In this document: in pieces, positions 42,216-52,470 of the stretch
Layout of the letters: the number at the start of each line of letters is the position of its first letter
Position numbering within the stretch: position 1 is the first letter of the stretch
NCBI RefSeq assembly: GCF_001691555.1
Contig: NZ_MAYN01000008.1
Coordinates: 1-64,000 of the forward strand
Length of the DNA stretch: 64,000 bases
Reading direction: 5' to 3'
Origin: Pantoea eucrina
GTDB lineage: Bacteria; Pseudomonadota; Gammaproteobacteria; Enterobacterales; Enterobacteriaceae
Made by a program: the position numbers and the translations under genes
Notes under the pieces: generated by a model
The model's database searches: none
Seen by the model: only the letters and a program-made list of their open reading frames with translations
What the model was told of the DNA's origin: nothing

Positions 42216-43025
42216 ATGCCTGAATTACCTGAGGTAGAAACCAGCCGACGCGGTATTGAGCCTCACCTGGTGGGGGAAACCATTCTGCACGCTATTGTGC
42301 GCAATGCGCGCCTGCGCTGGCCGGTTTCCAGTGAAATTCACGCTCTGAGCGATCAGCCGGTGCTGAGCGTGCAGCGGCGGGCAAAGTATCTGCTGCTGGA
42401 GCTGCCGCATGGCTGGATCATCATTCATCTCGGCATGTCCGGCAGCCTGCGCATTCTGCCCGGTGAACAGCCGGCTGAAAAGCATGACCACGTCGATCTG
42501 GTCATGAGTAACGGCAAAGTGCTGCGTTATACCGATCCCCGACGTTTTGGTGCGTGGCTCTGGAGCGCCGATCCGGCAGGCAGCAGCGTGCTGTCTCATC
42601 TCGGACCGGAGCCGCTGAGTGACGCCTTCAGCGGTGACTATCTGTTTACCCGATCGCGCGGCAAGCGCACCGCCATCAAGCAGTGGCTGATGGACAACAA
42701 GATTGTGGTCGGGGTAGGCAATATTTACGCCAGTGAGTCGCTGTTTACCGCCGGTATACTGCCGGATCGGGCGGCGGGAAGCCTGAGTGAAGCGGAAACC
42801 ACGCTGCTGGCGGACACAATAAAAGCGGTGCTGCTGCGCTCCATTGAGCAGGGAGGCACCACGCTGCGCGACTTTTTACAGACTGACGGTAAGCCAGGCT
42901 ATTTTGCCCAGCAGCTGCAGGTCTATGGCCGCGCCGGCGAGCCCTGCCGCGCCTGCGGCACGCCGATCCTCAGCGGCCGGCATGGACAGCGCAGCACCTT
43001 CTGGTGTCCGCACTGCCAGCACTGA
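42216..43025 (+). CDS. mutM: Formamidopyrimidine-DNA glycosylase
   Basis: This enzyme removes 8-oxoguanine and formamidopyrimidines from DNA and nicks the AP site. The N-terminal catalytic Pro2-Glu3 (MPELPEVE) is intact, the H2TH region ([18 protein letters not shown]) is clear, and the C-terminal zinc finger has C-x2-C and C-x2-C (CRACG, CPHC). The length, 269 residues, equals E. coli. Its stop abuts the convergent coaD stop with no gap. Confidence 0.97.
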   Translation: MPELPEVETSRRGIEPHLVGETILHAIVRNARLRWPVSSEIHALSDQPVLSVQRRAKYLLLELPHGWIIIHLGMSGSLRILPGEQPAEKHDHVDLVMSNGKVLRYTDPRRFGAWLWSADPAGSSVLSHLGPEPLSDAFSGDYLFTRSRGKRTAIKQWLMDNKIVVGVGNIYASESLFTAGILPDRAAGSLSEAETTLLADTIKAVLLRSIEQGGTTLRDFLQTDGKPGYFAQQLQVYGRAGEPCRACGTPILSGRHGQRSTFWCPHCQH

Positions 43026-44284
<1,259 letters not shown>

Positions 44285-44287
44285 AAA

Positions 44288-45562
44288 TTAGTGTGCTCGC
44301 GGTGGCAGATGAGGCTCCAGCAGCTGCAGCAGGCGCTGCAGCGCGCCCTGATTCTGATGTAAAACTTCAACGGCGTGACGGCCATAATAGCGACGATAGT
44401 CATCATCCTGCAGCAGGTTGGCGACCTCTTTTTCCAGTGCAGCGGCATCGCTGACTGTGATCAGCCCTTCAGCCTGCTGTAATTTGGCGCAGATATCTTT
44501 GAAGTTCCAGGTGTGCGGTCCCATCAGCACCGGGATGGCATGCGCGGCAGGCTCCAGCGGGTTATGACCGCCGCGTTCAACCAGGCTGCCACCGACAAAG
44601 GCGAGATCGGCGATGCCATACAGCAGCATCAGCTCACCCATAGTATCGCCAATCACCACTTCTGTATCGGCAGAAGGAACCGCACCGCTGCTGCGCAGGG
44701 TAAAAGTAAAACCGCGCTTTTGCGTCAGATGGCACGCATCTTTAAAACGTTCGGGGTGACGTGGGACCAGAATCAGCAGCAGATCGGGAAACTGCTGCAG
44801 CAGCTGGCGATGCGCATCCAGCACAATGGCTTCTTCACCTTCGTGCGTGCTGGTCGCAATCCAGACCGGACGGCGCGATGCCCACTGACGCCGCAGCGTA
44901 ACGGCTCTGGCCGCCAGCTCTGGCGTCACGGAGATATCAAATTTCAGGCTGCCGGTGACCGCCAGATGCGATCGTTTCAGGCCCAGGCTAAGAAAGCGAT
45001 CGCCATCTTCGCTATTCTGCGCCGCAATAAGGGTGATGCTCTGCAGCAGATCGCGCATAAAACCGCCCAGCTTTTTATAGCCGCGGGCGGAACGCTCGGA
45101 GAGACGGGCGTTGGCGATAACCAGCGGAATGTCGCGCTGGTGCAGGATGCGAATGATATTTGGCCACAGCTCGGTTTCCATGATGATCACCAGGCGCGGA
45201 TCGACCGTATCCAGAAAACGGTTAATGGCACCGGGCAGATCGTAAGGCAGGTAAACATGGTGCACATCTTTACCAAACGCGGACTGTGCGCGCTCTGAGC
45301 CGGTGGGCGTCATGGTGGTCACGGTGATAGGCAGGGACGGATAGCGATGGCGCAGCGCCCGCACCAGCGGTACTGCAGCCAGCGTTTCACCTACCGATAC
45401 TGAATGCAGCACGATACCGTGCGGCTCAACCTTGCCGGTGCAGTAGCCATACCGCTCTGCCCAGCGTTTACGATAGGCTGGCGCTTTACGACCGCGCAGC
45501 CACAGGCGCAGCCAGATAAATGGCTGAATCAGATAGAGCAGGGCGGTATACAGAGTCGTCAT
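44288..45562 (-). CDS. waaA: Kdo transferase WaaA
   Basis: This inner-membrane GT30 enzyme adds two Kdo residues to lipid IVA. It has an N-terminal membrane anchor (LYTALLYLIQPFIWLRLWLR), the catalytic Glu region HSVSVGETLAAVPLVRAL, the second-domain FVGGSLVERGGHNPLEPAAH and 424 residues, as in E. coli. It is essential. It sits between the wabG-like gene and waaE. Confidence 0.97.
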   Translation of the reverse strand: MTTLYTALLYLIQPFIWLRLWLRGRKAPAYRKRWAERYGYCTGKVEPHGIVLHSVSVGETLAAVPLVRALRHRYPSLPITVTTMTPTGSERAQSAFGKDVHHVYLPYDLPGAINRFLDTVDPRLVIIMETELWPNIIRILHQRDIPLVIANARLSERSARGYKKLGGFMRDLLQSITLIAAQNSEDGDRFLSLGLKRSHLAVTGSLKFDISVTPELAARAVTLRRQWASRRPVWIATSTHEGEEAIVLDAHRQLLQQFPDLLLILVPRHPERFKDACHLTQKRGFTFTLRSSGAVPSADTEVVIGDTMGELMLLYGIADLAFVGGSLVERGGHNPLEPAAHAIPVLMGPHTWNFKDICAKLQQAEGLITVSDAAALEKEVANLLQDDDYRRYYGRHAVEVLHQNQGALQRLLQLLEPHLPPRAH

Positions 45563-45647
45563 AGTTATCGTTACGACATATTCGCGTCAAAAAACCGGAG
45601 AAAGGCGGCATACTATCAGAAATTCACCGCCTGCTCACATCACTTCG

Positions 45648-46781
45648 TCAGCGCTGGCTCAGCACATGCTGATAGAGTGAGGTCAGCGCAGCTGCCAGCC
45701 GCTCAGGCCCGTAAGGCTCCACCCGGCGGCGGGCGGCCGCACCCATGCGGTTGTCGACTGACAGCGCAGGCACCGCCAGCACCGCCTCTTTCAACGCGCG
45801 GATATCCAGCGCATCACAGACAAAGCCCTCTTCACCGTTGCGGATAAACTCTGCCCCGCCGCAGCCGGTGCTGGTGATCACCGCCAGTCCGCAGGCCATT
45901 GCTTCCAGCACTACATTAGGAAACGGGTCGTACAGCGTTGGCAGCAGCAGCGCATCGGCGGCGTGATAGAACGGCTGCACATCCTGCTGGACACCGGCAA
46001 AGCGCAGACGATCGAGACAGTTAAGCTGGTTTGCCAGCTGCTGATAGCGCGACAGCTGCTTATCCTGGCCTACCACAATCAGGTAGCGATCGGTTTGTGC
46101 GACAGCTTCGATCGCCGCTTTCAGCCCCTTGCGCTCAAAACCGGAGCCAACGTAGATCATCACATGAGCGTCCTGCGGCAGCCGCAGCTGCTGGCGTGCC
46201 GAATGGCGCAGGCTGGGTGTCGCGGGCTGAAAGCGTTTGCTGTCAATGGCATTGTGGATCACATGAATGTTGCCGGCATCCAGCGTGAAATGGCGCAGGA
46301 TATCCTGCTTCACCATCTCTGAATTACAGATCACCGCTTTGAGCGACGGAGCATTAAACATCTCCGCTTCAGCCTGCAGCACATAGCGATGATAAGGGCT
46401 GAGTGTGGCGCTCAGACGCTGCCACGGGGAGACAATGCGCGAGCGCTGCTCTAACCAGACCCGATGTACGCCGTCACCGGCACGAAAAATATCGCACCCG
46501 GCGATGCGCTCGTGGCTCTGAACAAGGTCAAATTGCTCCCGCTCCCAGCAGGCGCGTGCTGCACGTGCGAAGCCGCGCTCGCGGGAGATACGGCCAAACT
46601 TTACCGGATTGCAGATGTGCAGATGCCAGGCGGGATTGGGCGTGCCCTGCCAGCTGCGGGTAATGATATTGAGATCCAGCTGCTCACTATCCAGCGCCTC
46701 CAGCGCGCGTGAAATAAAGCGTTCGGCCCCGCCGTCCGGGCGATATTTCTGCCGGACGATAGCCAGACGTATTTTATTCAT
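45648..46781 (-). CDS. wabG: LPS core glycosyltransferase, WabG-like (GT4)
   Basis: This 377-residue GT-B transferase begins LAIVRQKYRPDGGAERF, a start I associate with WabG of Klebsiella, the galacturonic-acid transferase acting on heptose II. The donor-binding motif is TLYDPFPNVVLEAMACG (D/E-x7-E), and IYVGSGFERKGL lies near residue 210. The adjacent waaQ overlaps it by 8 bases, as in Klebsiella. E. coli WaaG is a more distant relative. Acceptor and sugar are inferred. Confidence 0.82.
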   Translation of the reverse strand: MNKIRLAIVRQKYRPDGGAERFISRALEALDSEQLDLNIITRSWQGTPNPAWHLHICNPVKFGRISRERGFARAARACWEREQFDLVQSHERIAGCDIFRAGDGVHRVWLEQRSRIVSPWQRLSATLSPYHRYVLQAEAEMFNAPSLKAVICNSEMVKQDILRHFTLDAGNIHVIHNAIDSKRFQPATPSLRHSARQQLRLPQDAHVMIYVGSGFERKGLKAAIEAVAQTDRYLIVVGQDKQLSRYQQLANQLNCLDRLRFAGVQQDVQPFYHAADALLLPTLYDPFPNVVLEAMACGLAVITSTGCGGAEFIRNGEEGFVCDALDIRALKEAVLAVPALSVDNRMGAAARRRVEPYGPERLAAALTSLYQHVLSQR

Positions 46782-47850
46782 GCAAATAGCTCCTTGCAGC
46801 GGTCAGCACATCGGCGACCGGAATCGCGGAAAGATAGCGCTGCTCCGTGCGGGTATCGATCGAGTCGGGCGACGGCAGCGGTGCATAATCACCCGCCCAG
46901 ATCACCCGGTTATTATTGCCCCACGGGCGCCAGTGCTGCAGCTTCGTCGGCCCAAACAGCGCCAGGCAGGGCGTATCCAGAGCCGCTGCCATATGCATCG
47001 GCGCAGAGTCGACACCAATAAACAGTTGCGCCGCGTCGATCAGCGCAGCCAGCTGCGGCAGTGACAGCTGGCCTGCGAGTGACACCACGCGTGAGGTGGA
47101 ACAGAGCGACTGGATATGCGCTATCATCGCCAGCTCTTTTTTATCCGGTGCAGCAGTCAGTACCAGGGTGTGCCCTTCATCAGAGAGCGCCGCGATCAGC
47201 TGCGCCATCTTTTCATCGTCCCAGCATTTAAATACCCAGCGCGACGTAGGCTGCAGCACAATAAACGGGCCGGCGATCTGCTGCTGCGCCAGCAAAGCAG
47301 CTACTTTCTGTCGATCCGCCTCGCTGAAATGCATTGATGCAACTGCGTCCGTTACGTCGATACCGAGCGGCGCCAGCGCGCTCATATTTTGCTCGACCGT
47401 ATGCAGCTGATGATGCTGCGTTGTGGGTACCCGCTGATTGTGGCACCAGCGCCATAAGGCGTTATCACGTTTGCGGTAGGCAAAGCCGATACGCACTGCG
47501 GCACCCGACAGGCCGGTAATAATGGCACTGCGCCACTGATCGGCCAGGTTGACCACCAGATCGTAGCGGCAGGCGCGCACGGCGGAGAGTAGCGCCAGTT
47601 CATGGCGCAGTTTCTGTAAGCTGCCCTCTTTTTTCCAGCTGCGATCGATAATATGCAGCTGCCGAATTGCCGGATGCGCTTCCAGCATCGGCCGGGTTTC
47701 TTTGTAGAGCAGAACATCGATATGCGCATCAGGATAACGCGCGCGCAGCGCATTGATGACAGGTGTTGTCAGCAACATGTCACCATGATGACGCAGTTTG
47801 ATCACTAAAATAGATTGTGGTGTGAACCGGGCTGGAATCGGGCTTGCCAT
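46774..47850 (-). CDS. waaQ: LPS heptosyltransferase III WaaQ (GT9)
   Basis: WaaQ adds the side-branch heptose III to heptose II. The 358 residues show the GT9 pattern: ILVIKLRHHGDMLLTTPVINAL at the N-terminus, the nucleotide-sugar site VLQPTSRWVFKCWDD, and IGVDSAPMHMAAAL with LFGPT in the C-terminal domain. A 72-bp gap separates it from waaH, which converges in the same direction upstream. The assignment matches both sequence and location. Confidence 0.93.
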   Translation of the reverse strand: MASPIPARFTPQSILVIKLRHHGDMLLTTPVINALRARYPDAHIDVLLYKETRPMLEAHPAIRQLHIIDRSWKKEGSLQKLRHELALLSAVRACRYDLVVNLADQWRSAIITGLSGAAVRIGFAYRKRDNALWRWCHNQRVPTTQHHQLHTVEQNMSALAPLGIDVTDAVASMHFSEADRQKVAALLAQQQIAGPFIVLQPTSRWVFKCWDDEKMAQLIAALSDEGHTLVLTAAPDKKELAMIAHIQSLCSTSRVVSLAGQLSLPQLAALIDAAQLFIGVDSAPMHMAAALDTPCLALFGPTKLQHWRPWGNNNRVIWAGDYAPLPSPDSIDTRTEQRYLSAIPVADVLTAARSYLHE

Positions 47851-47922
47851 ACTTATTGATCTCAGGATTCAGTGAGCCGATTGTAGGGCAAACCCGAAAG
47901 GGGTTAAAGCGAGCAGTGGTGC

Positions 47923-48924
47923 TTATTTCTGGCGCCATCGGTAAATACGGCTCAGCCACAGCAGCAGCTGATACCACTGCTTCAGGCCGCGCGCGTTGCG
48001 CAGCATACGTTTATGCGTCCCTGTACTGAACAGATCGGCCAGCATCGCCTGTCGCGCATCTGCTTCAGGTTCGCGCCGGATAGCGTGACAGACGCTAAGC
48101 GCTTCATGCGTGATCTGGTAGTGAAAGACCGGATAGATGCGGATACGGCGGCGATAACGCTGGTTCAGCTCCTCCAGCATCCGGGCAATTTTCAGGTAGT
48201 GACGCTGATACTCTACGTTGCGCTGGCCGGTGCGTTTGCGGTTGCTGATGGAGGCATCATGCATGTAATAGCGATAAAGCACGCGATCGGTATAACGCAC
48301 GCGCGTTGCGTTAAACATAAATTCAGTGGTCCAGGGAATGTCCTGATGATGCAGGCCGGGCTCAAACAGCAGATTGCAGCGCGTAATCAGCTCACGGCGA
48401 TAGATGCCCAGCCAGACAACGTGCATGTAACGCCGCGTTTTAAGCGCGGTGTTAAGCCACTCAGGACCGCTCAGCACCGCGGTGCTGGTAAGGCGCTCAA
48501 GAGGAATAAGCGGTCTGGTACGCTGGCTTGCTTTGAAATACCACTCGGCATTGCATTGCGCCGCATCCAGCTCATCGCGCTCTGCCATCTCCACCAGCGT
48601 CTGATACATTGCCGCATCCATGGTGTCATCGGCATCGGGAAAGCTGACGTACTTACCGCGTGCAATGGCCAGACCGGCATTTCTTGCCCGTGACACGCCA
48701 CCGTTGGCCTGATGGATCACGCGGATGTGCGGATAACGTGCGGCGTAAGCGTCCGCCTGCTCGCCGGAACCGTCGGTTGAGCCATCATCGACAATGATAA
48801 TCTCAAGGCTGGTCAGCGTCTGCGCTAACAGCGCCTCAAGGCAGGCAGTAAATTCAGTGCCGGCATTGAACATCGGAATGATAAGACTGAGTAATGGTGC
48901 GGAATTTTCTGGCTGGGCTGTCAT
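47923..48924 (-). CDS. waaH: LPS glycosyltransferase WaaH (YibD), GT2
   Basis: This 333-residue GT2 protein aligns with E. coli WaaH throughout: LSLIIPMFNAGTEF, the DxD-type FPDADDTMD, LDAAQCNAEWYFKAS and HHQDIPWTTEFMFNA are all recognisable. In E. coli WaaH adds glucuronic acid to heptose III and is PhoB-induced from its own site beside tdh. Here it is inside the waaQ-side operon and overlaps the GT9 gene by four bases, so its regulation is probably different. Acceptor heptose III would be supplied by the adjacent waaQ. Confidence 0.9.
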   Translation of the reverse strand: MTAQPENSAPLLSLIIPMFNAGTEFTACLEALLAQTLTSLEIIIVDDGSTDGSGEQADAYAARYPHIRVIHQANGGVSRARNAGLAIARGKYVSFPDADDTMDAAMYQTLVEMAERDELDAAQCNAEWYFKASQRTRPLIPLERLTSTAVLSGPEWLNTALKTRRYMHVVWLGIYRRELITRCNLLFEPGLHHQDIPWTTEFMFNATRVRYTDRVLYRYYMHDASISNRKRTGQRNVEYQRHYLKIARMLEELNQRYRRRIRIYPVFHYQITHEALSVCHAIRREPEADARQAMLADLFSTGTHKRMLRNARGLKQWYQLLLWLSRIYRWRQK

Positions 48925-50057
48925 GAGGTCATTTCATTGTTTCGGCGCGCCAGACGCTGCTGCTGTCGGGTGCGAATAAAATCGTGGATATCGCTCAGCT
49001 TACGCTGATCCAGGCTGAAAAGCTGTTCAACCGGATGCGCGAATTCATATTGCGCATCAAAGACAAAAGATGAGGGCGCGATATGGTCGGGACCAATCAG
49101 CAGCACATCGCCCAGCGGTCTCTGCTCCTCTACACAGCAGGGGCCATAAATCAGAATAACCGGTACCCGCTGCGCATCGGCAATGTACACATTGCCAGAA
49201 TCGGAGGCGATATAGAAATCCATTTCGCTGATAACGGCCGGCAGGGCTTCCAGTGATACTTTCCCCACCAGACTGATCAGGTTATCGCGATGCCCCGCTA
49301 TTTTGAACAACTCCTGAACGCGCGACTGTTCATTCGGTGCACCGAAAGCAAAAAAGGTGCAGTGAAGATCGCTCAGGTGGTCAAACAGGCGTTGCCAGAT
49401 AGCAGGCGGAATGGTTTTTGCCTGATTACCGGCGGTTACGCTGATACCGATGCGTGTTCCTGCACACGCTGTAATCTCTGCCGGCAGGGCATCAGGTTGC
49501 CATAGCGGCAGCGTCGCGTGTTTAGGGTAGCTCTCTTTAGTGAAAGTGCGGTCGGCTAACTTCAGATAGTTTTCAAGGGTCAGCGTATTTTTCTCATGCT
49601 GCACCTCGCCGCTTGCAGTGTAATAGAAAAGATTCTGATACCCCTTACGGCGATAGCTGGAGAGAAACTGTTTATTACCCGCATTGCAGCAGGCGGCAAT
49701 AAACAGATTCAGGTTAGTCGGGTGCAGCAGATATACATTGTCGTAGCGATTGAGCAAATGCCAGACTAATTTGAGCTTTTTAAGCAGGCCGGAACGATAC
49801 TCTTCGATATACCAGATGTGTTCAAGGGTGGCGTCATGGCTGGCGAGCGGCGCAACACTCTTGCTCAGCAGCGCATCGCTTTTTCCCAGATGCGTTAGCA
49901 ATGGAGTGATATTAATAAAATCGCCTATCTTGGCGGTCTGAATCACCAGGTTTTTTCCGCTACGCGACTGAAACAGCTTCATTACCCATTTAATCGGGCA
50001 AAAAATGATAAATATAATAATGTAGGTCAAGCAATTATCCCCATATTCTGGCCGCAC
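48921..50057 (-). CDS. Glycosyltransferase family 9 protein (heptosyltransferase-like)
   Basis: This is a GT9-like protein of up to 378 residues. It shows NLVIQTAKIGDFINITPLL (the GT9 N-terminal loop), GIGSVTAG-like nucleotide-site residues (RIGISVTAGNQAKTIPP) and IASDSGNVYIADA in the C-terminal domain. The start is uncertain: GTG at 50057, TTG at 50028-50030 (GGGG 8 bases before), or ATG at 49980-49982. The first two add a short hydrophobic anchor. Probably a fourth heptosyltransferase for the outer core; sugar and acceptor are unknown. Confidence 0.8.
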   Translation of the reverse strand: MRPEYGDNCLTYIIIFIIFCPIKWVMKLFQSRSGKNLVIQTAKIGDFINITPLLTHLGKSDALLSKSVAPLASHDATLEHIWYIEEYRSGLLKKLKLVWHLLNRYDNVYLLHPTNLNLFIAACCNAGNKQFLSSYRRKGYQNLFYYTASGEVQHEKNTLTLENYLKLADRTFTKESYPKHATLPLWQPDALPAEITACAGTRIGISVTAGNQAKTIPPAIWQRLFDHLSDLHCTFFAFGAPNEQSRVQELFKIAGHRDNLISLVGKVSLEALPAVISEMDFYIASDSGNVYIADAQRVPVILIYGPCCVEEQRPLGDVLLIGPDHIAPSSFVFDAQYEFAHPVEQLFSLDQRKLSDIHDFIRTRQQQRLARRNNEMTS

Positions 50058-50072
50058 CCCGGTGGGGATGTC

Positions 50073-51215
50073 TTAATTCGAAACATGGCGTGCCTTTGAA
50101 AATGATTTTTCTGTTACAGGATCCAGCTGCAGATATTGCTGACAAATGTTAGCCAGACTATAAATGCTCAAATCGATATGTTGCAAATCAGGGGGATTGG
50201 TATACACATCGTGCATTTTTTCTGCCAGCGACGCGGCATTCATATCAGCCAGGCACCGGGACAGTGGGCCGGTCAGGATTTCAGCAGGGCCACCGGGACA
50301 GCGTGTACTGACCACCGCCGTGCCACAATGCAACGCTTCAACCAGCACATTACCAAACCCTTCGCTATCTGAGCTCACAATCAGCATATGAGCATGGCGG
50401 ATCCACGGATAAGGGTTTTGCTGAAAGCCTTCAAAACGGACGCGCTCTGAAATGCCTAAGTCCCGCGCCTGCTGGCGTAACGCATCCAGGAGTTTCGCGC
50501 TGCCCTGTCCCAGCAAAATCAGAGGCGCCGTTATGCCGCTACGCGCATAGGCGTCGAGCAAACGGTCCTGACGTTTTGCCTCATGAATACGTCCTACGTG
50601 GACAAGATAATCCTGGCCCGCCAGCGGGCAGGGCTCAGCTGCCAGCCGGTCGAGCTGTTCAAAATCGAAAGGATTGAAAATAACGCGGGTCAGGCGCGGT
50701 GTGACGCCGACGTTCTCTACCAGATCATTAATAACATGCTGCGATACGCCCACCAGCTGTCGGCCCTGATAGACGTAACGTATTTTTATCTGTTTCAGCC
50801 AGCGGGAAAAACCTGTTTTCCGGCCCAGATAGGAGGCAGAAAAAACACCGTGCAGGCAGTACCAGGTTTTCGCTGAATCCAGCGAGCGGGCCCGTCTGAC
50901 GATACGATCGGTCTTATGTAAATGCGAAAATATTAAATCAAATTTGCCGTTCAGCGCTTCACTCTGGCGTACCGCATCGTCAAGTAACCGCGCACGGCGT
51001 ACGGTTTCTGTCATTCTTCGCCACGGACGGGAGCTGTGATCGCATACCACCTGATAATCCACGCCTGCAGGAATAGGGTAATCGCAGATTTTTCGCAGAG
51101 AGAAGATCGAGACCCGGTGTCCCAGCGAAACGAAACCCTCAGCCAGCGTTAAGACGACTTTTTCGGCGCCGCCACCGGGCAAACCATCGATCACCATTAA
51201 AATGCGTTTCGACAA
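50073..51215 (-). CDS. wabH: Glycosyltransferase WabH-like (GT4)
   Basis: This 380-residue GT4 transferase starts at a TTG (51213-51215) with GAGG 8 bases upstream. The N-terminal glycine loop is VIDGLPGGGAEKVVLTL and the donor motif is SDSEGFGNVLVEAL (E-x7-E). Both resemble Klebsiella WabH, which transfers GlcNAc to core galacturonic acid. The neighbouring wabN-like deacetylase supports that role. It is the first gene of the minus-strand operon ending at coaD. Confidence 0.78.
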   Translation of the reverse strand: MSKRILMVIDGLPGGGAEKVVLTLAEGFVSLGHRVSIFSLRKICDYPIPAGVDYQVVCDHSSRPWRRMTETVRRARLLDDAVRQSEALNGKFDLIFSHLHKTDRIVRRARSLDSAKTWYCLHGVFSASYLGRKTGFSRWLKQIKIRYVYQGRQLVGVSQHVINDLVENVGVTPRLTRVIFNPFDFEQLDRLAAEPCPLAGQDYLVHVGRIHEAKRQDRLLDAYARSGITAPLILLGQGSAKLLDALRQQARDLGISERVRFEGFQQNPYPWIRHAHMLIVSSDSEGFGNVLVEALHCGTAVVSTRCPGGPAEILTGPLSRCLADMNAASLAEKMHDVYTNPPDLQHIDLSIYSLANICQQYLQLDPVTEKSFSKARHVSN

Positions 51216-51501
51216 ATTATATACCTCTGCCTGCCTGTCAGCTTGCTAATGAAACTGCGCTGCTATCTTTCCGATACGATCAATTTATCGTAAAACACAT
51301 GGATTATATAAAAATCCAGCCATAACAGCGTGCTGCTGGCCGCTACAGATAAATTCAGCCTGCTTTTTATCCGGACTGATCTGGTTTAACCAGCACCGGA
51401 GTGCTCTTCCCTGGCTCAGACAGCTGCGCTGGAAAAGTTTGCGCCTGCCACGGACGGTGCGTAACATAGTGACGATAATAGTGAAATATACCGGACAAGT
51501 T
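51216..51501. promoter_or_regulatory. Divergent control region wabH/wabN
   Basis: A 286-bp AT-rich gap between divergent start codons must hold the promoter of the large core operon and that of the deacetylase gene. I could not assign hexamers with confidence, and I saw no RfaH ops element. Confidence 0.45.
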
Positions 51502-52470
51502 ATGGAAAAGCCTGCCTTTTTGATTACCCTGGATACTGAAGGTGATAACCTGTGGCGCAACCGCAGCGGAAAGGTAACAACGCATAACGTCAGTTTCCTG
51601 CCCCGCTTTCAGATGCTATGCGAAAAGTACGGCTTCAGGCCTACCTGGCTGACCAATTACGAAATGGCGAGCGACCCTGCCTATGTGGAGTTCGGGCGGG
51701 ATTTGCTGGCCCGCGGACAGGGGGAGATTGGTATGCATCTTCACGCCTGGTATAGCCCACCGGAATATAAACTGACGCAGGACGACTGGCGTTATCAACC
51801 CTATCTGATTGAGTATCCCGAGGCCGTTTTACGCGATAAAGTCGCCTTTATGACGGCGTTGCTGGAGGAGGCATTTCAGCAAAAAATGACCAGTCATCGC
51901 GCTGGCCGCTGGGCCTTTAACGAAGTGTATGCTCAGGCTTTAATCGATAACGGGTATCTGGTGGACTGCTCCGTCACCCCGCGGGTTAGCTGGCGTCATT
52001 CATCCGGCGCCCCGCAGGGGAACGGAGGCACTGACTACAGTCGCTTCCCCGATCGCGCTTACTATATAGACACCAGCGATATCTCAAAGCCCGGCGACAG
52101 TCCGCTGCTTGAATTGCCCATGAGCATTCAGTATCGCTATGGCCCAATGACCAATCGGTTTAAAAAGGCGTGGAATCAGCTGCGCGGTAAGCCGCGCGGA
52201 CCTTCTGTCAACTGGCTGCGCCCGACCGGTGGCAACCTGAATGAAATGAAAAAGGTTGCCGCACAGACGCTCGATCAGGGCAGTGATTATATCGAGTTTA
52301 TGCTTCACTCTTCTGAGTTCATGCCAGACGGCAGCCCTACATTTAAAACTGAGGCGGACATCGACAGGCTGTACAGCGATCTGGAGCAGCTGTTTATCTG
52401 GCTCCAGCCACGTGTACAGGGCATGACGCTGACCGAGTATGCCTTACATAAAAAAGGTCAGGCACGCTGA
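51502..52470 (+). CDS. wabN: LPS core N-acetylglucosamine deacetylase, WabN-like
   Basis: This 322-residue polysaccharide-deacetylase-type protein begins MEKPAFLITLDTEGDNLW; the Asp in TLDTEGD is the expected metal/catalytic position, HLHAWYSPPEY supplies metal His residues, and SHRAGRWAFN and FMLHSSEFMPDG complete the NodB-like motifs. In Klebsiella WabN removes the acetyl group from the WabH-added GlcNAc to leave glucosamine. The ATG at 51502 is preferred; the frame is open upstream. Its 3' end overlaps the convergent GT2 gene by 13 bases. Confidence 0.82.
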   Translation: MEKPAFLITLDTEGDNLWRNRSGKVTTHNVSFLPRFQMLCEKYGFRPTWLTNYEMASDPAYVEFGRDLLARGQGEIGMHLHAWYSPPEYKLTQDDWRYQPYLIEYPEAVLRDKVAFMTALLEEAFQQKMTSHRAGRWAFNEVYAQALIDNGYLVDCSVTPRVSWRHSSGAPQGNGGTDYSRFPDRAYYIDTSDISKPGDSPLLELPMSIQYRYGPMTNRFKKAWNQLRGKPRGPSVNWLRPTGGNLNEMKKVAAQTLDQGSDYIEFMLHSSEFMPDGSPTFKTEADIDRLYSDLEQLFIWLQPRVQGMTLTEYALHKKGQAR

